Assembly (NCBI GenBank): GCA_023250755.1
Contig: JAHFAC010000161.1
Location: 1-5,185, forward strand
Length of the DNA: 5,185 nt
From: Bacteriovoracaceae bacterium
GTDB lineage: Bacteria; Bdellovibrionota; UBA1018
Direction: 5' to 3'
Shown here: positions 1-5,185 of the stretch, in pieces
Numbering within the stretch: the stretch's first letter is position 1
How the letters are laid out: the number at the start of each line of letters is the position of its first letter
Notes under the pieces: generated by a model
Seen by the model: only the letters and a program-made list of their open reading frames with translations
What the model was told of the DNA's origin: nothing
Databases searched by the model: none
Program-made: the position numbers and the translations under genes

Positions 1-932
1 CCGTAATGGCTGCACTCCGCGTGGCCCGCGCTGCAACTGGTCGAAATAAGATTTTAAAATTCGACGGCTGTTACCATGGACACGTAGATTCGATGTTAGT
101 TCGGGCTGGCTCAGGCTTGGCTGAGATGGCCTCTCCTGACAGTGCGGGCGTTTCTCCTTCGACCGCAGCCGAATCAATCGTGGTGCCCTTGAACGACATC
201 CCTGCGCTTGAGCGAGTCTTAGAACTTCACGGTAAAGAAATTGCTGCAGTCATTGTAGAGCCCATTCCCGCTAATAATGGGCTTCTCATACAAAACCCGG
301 GTTTTCTTCCTCACCTTTGCCAACTGGCCCGTGCCTCCGGTGCTTTGATTATTTTTGACGAAGTGATCACTGGTTTTCGGGTTGCGTTTGGAGGAATGGC
401 TGAACAAACAGGGCTCAAGCCTGACTTGGTCACCTATGGAAAAGTAATAGGGGGCGGTTTTCCGGTCGGAGCTTACGGCGGTCGTGCTGACCTCATGGAT
501 CTGGTTGCTCCGCTCGGTCCTGTTTATCAGGCCGGAACCCTAAGCGCCAATCCAGTAGCCATGAGCGCAGGGATTGCCATGCTCAGAAAACTTAAGCGAG
601 AGAATCCCTACCCTCGACTCGAAAAACAGACTGAAGCTTTCGCCCTAGCAATTGAAAAACGCGCTTTGGCCAATAGAGGGCTTCCCATCCGTGTACAGCG
701 AATCGCTTCGATCTTTTGGATGATCACAGGAGAGATTCTCACCCATGATGGGTTTGTTCGATCGATTACAGAAATCCCCCTTTCTCAAAAAGAAGGCTAC
801 GCCAGCTTGTTCCACAAACTTTTGAACTCTGGATTTTACCTTGCGCCCAGCGGCTATGAAGTTTCTTTTCTTTCTACAGCGCACACAGAATCCCAACTCG
901 ATCTCTTTTTGGATGAGCTTGTAAGCGTATGA
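1..932 (+). CDS. hemL: Glutamate-1-semialdehyde 2,1-aminomutase (HemL), 5'-truncated by window edge
   Basis: PLP enzyme that isomerises glutamate-1-semialdehyde to 5-aminolevulinate, the last step of the C5 route into cytosolic tetrapyrrole synthesis. The reading frame is open to the left edge (first full codon at base 3). The ATG at 6 is an internal Met: the text after it aligns with the middle of HemL (RVARAATGR, then KFDGCYHGH), so about 120 N-terminal residues are missing from the usual 425-430. Counting from that Met: YHGH at 23-26, the PLP-binding Asp in IFDEVITGFR (D118), and the Schiff-base lysine in TYGKVIGGGFPVGAYGG (K146, bases 441-443). QAGTLSANP follows at about 175-183, and the C-terminus (GFYLAPSGYEVSFLSTAHT) is a normal class-III aminotransferase end. 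Two motifs differ from the E. coli form: EPIPANNG for EPVxGNMG and GTLSANP for GTLSGNP. The stop overlaps the next ATG in an ATGA. Related class-III aminotransferases are an alternative, but GCYHGH, the lysine loop and the heme-gene context make HemL very likely. Confidence 0.95.
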   Translation, partial: VMAALRVARAATGRNKILKFDGCYHGHVDSMLVRAGSGLAEMASPDSAGVSPSTAAESIVVPLNDIPALERVLELHGKEIAAVIVEPIPANNGLLIQNPGFLPHLCQLARASGALIIFDEVITGFRVAFGGMAEQTGLKPDLVTYGKVIGGGFPVGAYGGRADLMDLVAPLGPVYQAGTLSANPVAMSAGIAMLRKLKRENPYPRLEKQTEAFALAIEKRALANRGLPIRVQRIASIFWMITGEILTHDGFVRSITEIPLSQKEGYASLFHKLLNSGFYLAPSGYEVSFLSTAHTESQLDLFLDELVSV

Positions 933-1894
933 CCGGAAAAGGGCACCTCACGCAAACTCCCAATCGCCGATTGAAAGCCATGCTGGGAGTCCAAATCTTT
1001 TGGCTTATTTTCGTTTGTGTTTTAGGGGCTTGGTGGGGAAGTCTGATCCTAAAATATGCCGCAAAAATCACAGATCTTGAAAAACAGGCAGGACTTGCCC
1101 CCGGTCTGGCTGAGAGTCAATGGACTCGGACTCAACACATGCTTTATTGGGAGGGGGGGACTTTTTTTATTCTTCTCTTAGCCAGTACTGTTCTGCTTTT
1201 CTGGCTCTATTGGCGTGACGTCAAGAGATCGAGATCGATTCAAGCATTCTTCGCCGCACTGACCCATGAACTGCGCACTCCACTCACCAGCATTCGTCTC
1301 CAAGCTGAGGCCTTGGCCGAAGATCAGAAAGGGGAAAAAGAGGGGAAAGAAGAAAAAATGCTCCAACGCCTGTTGGAAGACACGCTTCGTCTCGAATCTC
1401 AAGTCGAAAGGACCTTGGAGTTGGCACGAATTGAGGGAGGAGGCCCTGTTTATTCCCAACCACTTCGTCTCAAACCCTGGATCGAACGCACGATCCAATC
1501 CTGGAGAGAGACTCACTCTGAACAAACGGATATTGAACTAAAAATTGAAGACCTCACCGCCCGAGCCGATTCGACTGCCGTTCAAATAATTTTAAAAAAT
1601 CTCCTTGAAAACTCTTTGAAGCACTCTCGGTGCGATAAAATAAGAATCACCCTTTCTGCTCAACGTAATTCAAAAGGAATCTGGCTCCAATATCAAGACA
1701 ATGGAGGTGGAATTGAACAAGATATAATCCCTTTAGGAAAACTTTTCCATAAAGGGCCGCGCTCAACCGGCGCCGGCGTTGGGCTTTACCTGATCCGAGT
1801 CCTAATGGAGCGAATGGGGGGCCAAGCCGAATTTCACGCAAAACCCGGCTTTCCGGTCTCTCTTTGTTTTCAAGAGGAACGCGTCGATGCATGA
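929..1894 (+). CDS. Membrane sensor histidine kinase of a two-component system
   Basis: Inner-membrane sensor kinase, 321 residues, expected to autophosphorylate on His and pass the phosphate to the regulator encoded next. A basic N-terminus (NRRLK) precedes TM1 at about 20-43 (very aromatic, with W25, W35, W36). A putative periplasmic loop of about 32 residues (44-75) and TM2 (about 76-95) follow. Only about 17 residues separate TM2 from the phosphoacceptor His, so there is no HAMP domain. HisKA: FFAALTHELRTPLTSIRLQAE region with H113 (bases 1265-1267). The DHp hairpin has normal length but an unusually Lys/Glu-rich turn (about 131-144). The HATPase domain is complete: N box LKNLLENSLKHS (N224, N228), G1 box DNGGGIE (D257-G261), F box LFHKG (F273), G2 box STGAGVGLYL (279-288). 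The start at 929 (ATGA overlap with hemL) keeps the basic residues before TM1; a weak GGATGAG lies 11 nt upstream. The stop overlaps the regulator start. The family call is firm; the stimulus is unknown. Position between hem genes suggests heme, iron or redox status. Confidence 0.95.
   Translation: MTGKGHLTQTPNRRLKAMLGVQIFWLIFVCVLGAWWGSLILKYAAKITDLEKQAGLAPGLAESQWTRTQHMLYWEGGTFFILLLASTVLLFWLYWRDVKRSRSIQAFFAALTHELRTPLTSIRLQAEALAEDQKGEKEGKEEKMLQRLLEDTLRLESQVERTLELARIEGGGPVYSQPLRLKPWIERTIQSWRETHSEQTDIELKIEDLTARADSTAVQIILKNLLENSLKHSRCDKIRITLSAQRNSKGIWLQYQDNGGGIEQDIIPLGKLFHKGPRSTGAGVGLYLIRVLMERMGGQAEFHAKPGFPVSLCFQEERVDA
1873..1878 (+). promoter_or_regulatory. Ribosome binding site of the response regulator gene
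   Basis: AGAGGA lies 8 nt before the ATG at 1887, inside the last codons of the kinase gene. It supports 1887 as the start rather than the out-of-frame ATG at 1891. Confidence 0.65.
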
Positions 1895-2588
1895 GTCTCA
1901 AGCACGCATTCTTCTTGTCGAGGATGAAAAAAACGTCGGTTCAACTTTGCATGAACGCCTTCAAAAGGAGGGATTTTGTTCATCTTGGGCCACCACAGGC
2001 GAAGAAGCCCGTCTCGAAATTTCTAGCTGCGTTTTTGATCTCGCACTCCTCGACGTAGGACTCCCAGATGACTCCGGTTTTGAGCTTGCAAAAACACTTA
2101 GGGCCACAAGTCCTGCAACCGCTATTATTTTTCTCACCGCTTTTGGGTCTCCCGAAGACCGCATTAAAGGTCTCGAGCTGGGAGCCGAGGATTATGTCGT
2201 TAAACCCTTTCATCTGAAAGAACTTCTCCTTCGCATTAAAAATGGGCTGAAGCGCGCGCGATATTTAAGCAACGGCATGAATACACCCGAAAGCATTCTT
2301 CTTGGCCGAGCATGGATTCATTTTTCCCGTTTTGAAGCCAAGGTAGGAGAAAAGACTCAATCCCTCACCCATAAAGAATGCGCTGTTTTAAAATTATTAG
2401 TCGCAAAAAAAGGCAAGGTCGTGAGTCGGGATGACATTCTCAACGAAGTCTGGGCCGAAGACGAATTCCCCACAACTCGAACAATCGATAATTTCATCAT
2501 GCGGCTTCGCCGCCTGGTCGAAACAGATCCGGAGAATCCAAAAATCATTCGAAGCGTAAGAGGCGTAGGTTACCAACTTTATGACTAA
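1887..2588 (+). CDS. OmpR/PhoB-family response regulator
   Basis: Cytosolic DNA-binding response regulator of 233 residues, the normal length for the OmpR/PhoB family and the obvious partner of the kinase just upstream. The receiver domain (about 7-122) has all key residues: acidic pocket E12/D13 (LLVEDEKN), phosphoacceptor D56 in ALLDVGLP, T84 in FLTAF, switch aromatic Y103 and K106 in EDYVVKPF. A linker (about 123-135) joins it to a C-terminal winged helix (about 136-233): HKECAVLKLL, VVSRDDILNEVW, the recognition-helix region TRTIDNFIMRLRRLVE and the closing wing hairpin IIRSVRGVGYQL. The start at 1887 overlaps the kinase by 8 nt and has a good Shine-Dalgarno. The 3' end overlaps hemE by 8 nt. 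No DNA target can be read from the sequence. By analogy with many such pairs it may control its own operon, hence heme synthesis, but this is inference. Both domains look intact and functional. Confidence 0.96.
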   Translation: MHESQARILLVEDEKNVGSTLHERLQKEGFCSSWATTGEEARLEISSCVFDLALLDVGLPDDSGFELAKTLRATSPATAIIFLTAFGSPEDRIKGLELGAEDYVVKPFHLKELLLRIKNGLKRARYLSNGMNTPESILLGRAWIHFSRFEAKVGEKTQSLTHKECAVLKLLVAKKGKVVSRDDILNEVWAEDEFPTTRTIDNFIMRLRRLVETDPENPKIIRSVRGVGYQLYD

Positions 2589-3636
2589 AACTCTCTTTAG
2601 CTCAACTCTCCAGAAAAAAAACACATCGCGTCCGCCCGTCTGGTTCATGCGACAGGCAGGGCGCTATCACTCGCATTATCAGCGCCTCAGGCAGAAATAC
2701 TCATTCATGGATCTTTGTAAAACTCCAGAAGTAGCCTGTGAAGCAACACTGGGACCCATTGAAGATTTTGGATTTGATGCTGCGATTTTATTCAGTGACC
2801 TGCTTTTCCCGCTCGAAGCTATGGGAATGGGGCTCCATTATGACGAAGGTCCAAAATTGGATTGGCACATTCGTTCCAAAACTGATTTGAAACAGCTCAA
2901 AGGGGGCGCCCAACTCGCATCTCATCTTAAATTTCAAGCAGAAGCCATGCAGATGATTCGAAAAAAACTCGCCCCTGAAAAAGGACTCCTTGGATTTGTA
3001 GGAGGTCCTCTCACCTTGTTTTTTTATGCGGTTGAGGGCACACACCAAGGAGCATCTGCAAGCGATCTCGCCTCAGCACGCACGGGACTCCTCGACGGCC
3101 GATTCGAGGGTTTTTGTGAACGACTCCTCCCGCTTCTGGCTGAAAACATGGCACTCCAAGCCCGCGCTGGCGCAGACACCGTGGCTATTTTGGACACCTG
3201 CGCTGGCGAAATCGATTTAGGAATTTATGCAGCTCAGGTCAAACCGACCTTGTCTGCTCTGCTTGAGCGCTTCCAACGCCTTTGTCCTCATACTCCAATT
3301 ACCTATTATTCAAAAGGAACAGGCTCCGACCACTGGGCTGAGCTTACAAACCTGCCGATTGCATGTCTCGGCATCGATTGGAACTCTGATCTTGCAAATA
3401 GCCTTGTTCGTTGGGGGGATCGCTTTGCGATCCAAGGGAACATCGACCCAAAATGGCTTCTCCTCGACGCCATTGAACTTGAGATAAAATTACGAGATGC
3501 CTTTATGAAAGTTAAAGCCCTCCCGTCAACCGCCCGAAAAGGATGGATCTGCGGCCTGGGCCATGGAGTACTCCCAAAAACACCTGAATCCAACATCCGC
3601 CTATTCCTTAAACTTCAGAAGGAACTTTTTGAATGA
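2581..3636 (+). CDS. hemE: Uroporphyrinogen decarboxylase (HemE)
   Basis: Cytosolic cofactor-free enzyme that removes four carboxyl groups from the acetate side chains of uroporphyrinogen III to give coproporphyrinogen III. At 351 residues it matches the family (E. coli 354). Signature PVWFMRQAGRY at 19-29 supplies the substrate-binding arginines (R24, R28). The catalytic Asp is in AAILFSDLL (D73), the active-site Tyr in the GFVGGPLTLFFYAVEG region (Y149), and the conserved His in CGLGHGVLP (H328). LDTCAGEI (205-211), LGIDWNSDL (263-271) and AIQGNIDP (283-290) are also typical. The ATG at 2581 leaves about 18 residues before the signature, as in homologues. It lies inside the last codons of the regulator gene with only weak Shine-Dalgarno matches (TAAGAGG at 2557-2563, TAGGT at 2566-2570), so translation probably depends on ribosomes finishing the upstream gene. 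The stop overlaps hemN in an ATGA. A methyltransferase of the UroD-like superfamily is excluded by the full set of decarboxylase motifs. Confidence 0.97.
   Translation: MTKTLFSSTLQKKNTSRPPVWFMRQAGRYHSHYQRLRQKYSFMDLCKTPEVACEATLGPIEDFGFDAAILFSDLLFPLEAMGMGLHYDEGPKLDWHIRSKTDLKQLKGGAQLASHLKFQAEAMQMIRKKLAPEKGLLGFVGGPLTLFFYAVEGTHQGASASDLASARTGLLDGRFEGFCERLLPLLAENMALQARAGADTVAILDTCAGEIDLGIYAAQVKPTLSALLERFQRLCPHTPITYYSKGTGSDHWAELTNLPIACLGIDWNSDLANSLVRWGDRFAIQGNIDPKWLLLDAIELEIKLRDAFMKVKALPSTARKGWICGLGHGVLPKTPESNIRLFLKLQKELFE
3617..3623 (+). promoter_or_regulatory. Ribosome binding site of hemN
   Basis: AGAAGGA ends 9 nt before the hemN ATG at 3633 and lies within the last codons of hemE. It is the best Shine-Dalgarno match in the window and supports the ATGA-overlap start. 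Confidence 0.7.
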
Positions 3637-5024
3637 CGACTTCTTCTGAACTTTTAAAAAAATACAATATCCCAGGGCCAAGATACACCAGCTATCCTAC
3701 AGTCCCTTATTGGGAAAAAAACCCAACCGAAGCTGAATGGATTGCTGGAATTTTAGGAAGCCTCAAGAAAAGCAATTCTACTGGCGTAGGCACTGCGCTC
3801 TACGTTCACATCCCCTTTTGCGAAAGTCTGTGTACTTATTGTGGCTGTAATACGCGAATCACGCGAAACCATTCGCATGCCACTGCCTATGTATCCACTC
3901 TACTCAAAGAATGGGATCTGTATCGCAAACATTTTAATCAACACTTACTAAATGATATTTTCCTCTCTGAATTGCACCTCGGCGGAGGAACTCCAACCTA
4001 TTTGACTCCTGGGGAACTAGAAACACTGATCACAGGACTCGTATCCTCTGTCAAAATATCGAATTCTTTCGAATTCTCCATCGAAGCGGACCCCCGAGTC
4101 ACCACTCGAGAACACCTCACGACGCTCGCTCGACTTGGATTTAAGAGATTGAGTCTTGGAATCCAGGATTTTGATCCAAAAGTCCAAGAAACCGTCCATC
4201 GCACCCAGACCGAAGACCAAGTCCGAACGGTGACTGACATCGCTCGCGAGCTGGGATTCGAAAGCGTGAATTACGATTTAATTTATGGGCTCCCTTTTCA
4301 AACACTCAAGAGCGTTGAGCAAACTATCAATGCCGTGTGCCGACTCAGGCCTGATCGCATCGCTTTTTATGGATACGCGCATGTCCCATGGATTAAGCCT
4401 GGTCAAAGACGCTTTACTGAGTCGGACCTGCCATCCGGGGATGAGAAAAGAGCACTCTACGAATTAGGCCGGACCCGCCTCGAGGAGGCGGGCTTTCGCG
4501 AGATTGGAATGGACCACTTTGCTCTTGAGACCGATTCGCTTTGGCGCTCCAATGTCGCAGGTGAACTCCATCGCAACTTCATGGGATATACGTCGCATCA
4601 GGTATCACCTTTAATCGGGCTCGGAGTTTCTTCAATCGGAGATTGTTGGACTGCTTTTGCCCAAAATGAAAAGCATCTTGAAAGTTATATCCGTCGGGTT
4701 GAAGCCGGTGAACTCCCTATTTTGCGTGGCCATCTTCTTAGTAAGGAGGATTTAGTGCTTCGTCGTCACATTCTGAATCTGATGACTCGATTTTCAACAG
4801 AATGGGATACCACCCAAGAATTCACACCTTTTTTAGAGACCGTCCCATCAAAGCTTCAAGCGTTCATCCATGATGGGCTCATTGAATTTGAGTTCACGGG
4901 GACAATGGCCCAGTGTCGGATCAAACAGGCAGGACGGGCATTCCTCCGAAATATTTGCATGCTCTTTGACGCTCACCTCAACCGTCAAACCCCGAAGACT
5001 CAACTTTTTAGTAAAACGATATAG
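3633..5024 (+). CDS. hemN: Oxygen-independent coproporphyrinogen III dehydrogenase (HemN), radical SAM
   Basis: Radical SAM enzyme that oxidatively decarboxylates two propionate side chains of coproporphyrinogen III to vinyl groups, giving protoporphyrinogen IX without O2. Its 463 residues match E. coli HemN (457). The N-terminus carries PGPRYTSYPTVP (14-25), typical of true HemN. YVHIPFCESLCTYCGC (57-72) holds the 4Fe-4S ligands C63, C67 and C70 plus the extra C72, with Y57 and H59 in the conserved strand. SAM-binding elements follow: HLGGGTPTYL (115-124), FSIEADPR (148-155), LSLGIQDFDPKVQ (173-185), NYDLIYGLPFQT (213-224). YGYAHVPWIKPGQRRF (246-261), EIGMDHFAL (290-298) and LHRNFMGYT (312-320) separate it from the HemW/HemN-like heme chaperones, which lack these regions. 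The HemN C-terminal domain is complete. The start is set by the ATGA overlap with hemE and a good Shine-Dalgarno. No oxygen-dependent HemF is visible, which fits low-oxygen or anaerobic capability. Confidence 0.97.
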   Translation: MTTSSELLKKYNIPGPRYTSYPTVPYWEKNPTEAEWIAGILGSLKKSNSTGVGTALYVHIPFCESLCTYCGCNTRITRNHSHATAYVSTLLKEWDLYRKHFNQHLLNDIFLSELHLGGGTPTYLTPGELETLITGLVSSVKISNSFEFSIEADPRVTTREHLTTLARLGFKRLSLGIQDFDPKVQETVHRTQTEDQVRTVTDIARELGFESVNYDLIYGLPFQTLKSVEQTINAVCRLRPDRIAFYGYAHVPWIKPGQRRFTESDLPSGDEKRALYELGRTRLEEAGFREIGMDHFALETDSLWRSNVAGELHRNFMGYTSHQVSPLIGLGVSSIGDCWTAFAQNEKHLESYIRRVEAGELPILRGHLLSKEDLVLRRHILNLMTRFSTEWDTTQEFTPFLETVPSKLQAFIHDGLIEFEFTGTMAQCRIKQAGRAFLRNICMLFDAHLNRQTPKTQLFSKTI

Positions 5025-5032
5025 AGCTTGAG

Positions 5033-5185
5033 ATGAATTTAAAAACAGGAATTCTTCTTCTCAATCTCGGCGGACCCTGGAGCACACGCGAGGTCAAGCC
5101 TTTTCTTTATCGCATTTTTTCAAACCCAGATATTTTAGTGGGCGTTCCAACACCTTTTCGACAAAGCTTGGCTTTTCTGATTTCA
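5033..5185 (+). CDS. hemH: Ferrochelatase (HemH), N-terminal part, truncated by window edge
   Basis: First 51 codons of a gene running off the right edge. Ferrochelatase inserts Fe2+ into protoporphyrin IX to make protoheme and closes the pathway served by the upstream genes. The translation opens MNLKTGILLLNLGGP and continues with REVKPFLYRIFSNPDIL. This is the ferrochelatase N-terminal signature (LLNLGGP, then a V-PFL-NLFSDPDII-like stretch). The residue after GGP is Trp where Asp is usual. The ATG lies 8 nt after the hemN stop. Only a weak AGAG (5023-5026), overlapping that stop, could serve as Shine-Dalgarno, so translational coupling is likely. Catalytic residues (the conserved His and Glu) lie beyond the window, so activity and the exact porphyrin substrate (protoporphyrin versus coproporphyrin) cannot be judged from this fragment. 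The hemN neighbour favours protoporphyrin IX. Confidence 0.93.
   Translation, partial: MNLKTGILLLNLGGPWSTREVKPFLYRIFSNPDILVGVPTPFRQSLAFLIS

Noticed and set aside
6..8. ATG at base 6 as the hemL start
   Set aside because: The frame is open to the left edge and the residues around this Met match the middle of HemL (about residue 125), so it is internal.
1178..1525. 115-codon open frame on the minus strand across the kinase gene
   Set aside because: It lies fully antisense to well-supported kinase motifs, has no recognisable domain and no convincing start context; it is a shadow of the coding frame.
1266..1541. 91-codon open frame on the plus strand inside the kinase gene
   Set aside because: Out-of-frame reading of the HisKA region with no domain-like sequence.
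1767..1776. CCGGCGCCGG palindrome as an operator
   Set aside because: It encodes part of the G2 box (STGAGVG) of the kinase, is deep inside a coding region and is a single copy.
3306..3596. 96-codon minus-strand open frame across hemE
   Set aside because: Antisense to conserved hemE motifs and rich in Arg/Ser typical of shadow frames.
4059..4077. Tandem TCGAATTCT direct repeat
   Set aside because: Two short copies inside hemN, explained by coding sequence; no further copies and no target-site or array features.
5025..5032. hemN-hemH gap as a promoter or terminator
   Set aside because: Only 8 nt long, with no stem-loop, T-run or -10/-35 elements.

Overview
The window is a compact, single-strand (+) stretch of a bacterial heme (tetrapyrrole) biosynthesis operon that also carries a two-component regulatory pair. 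Order: 3' part of hemL (glutamate-1-semialdehyde aminomutase, cut by the left edge), a membrane sensor histidine kinase, an OmpR-type response regulator, hemE (uroporphyrinogen decarboxylase), hemN (oxygen-independent coproporphyrinogen III dehydrogenase) and the first 51 codons of hemH (ferrochelatase, cut by the right edge).

Packing is extreme. Four of the five junctions overlap (4, 8, 8 and 4 nt) and the fifth has an 8-nt gap, so there is almost no non-coding DNA. I see no RNA gene, mobile element, CRISPR array, terminator or stand-alone promoter. The layout strongly suggests one transcript with translational coupling. Any promoter for the operon should lie left of the window.

Metabolic reading: HemL marks the C5 (glutamyl-tRNA) route to 5-aminolevulinate. 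HemE converts uroporphyrinogen III to coproporphyrinogen III. HemN converts that to protoporphyrinogen IX without oxygen, using radical SAM chemistry. HemH inserts iron into protoporphyrin IX. This is the protoporphyrin-dependent branch typical of Gram-negative bacteria. The protoporphyrinogen oxidase step is not in view and may be encoded downstream or elsewhere.

The organism is probably a Gram-negative bacterium of moderate GC content. The C5 pathway argues against an alphaproteobacterium. The operon style and the look of the proteins suggest a deltaproteobacterium-like or Bdellovibrionota-like lineage, but this is a weak impression that needs a database search.

The most interesting point is the kinase/regulator pair wedged between hemL and hemE. 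Its kinase has two transmembrane helices, a short periplasmic loop of about 32 residues rich in aromatic residues, and no HAMP domain. It is a candidate sensor tied to heme supply, redox state or respiration. That role rests on gene context only.
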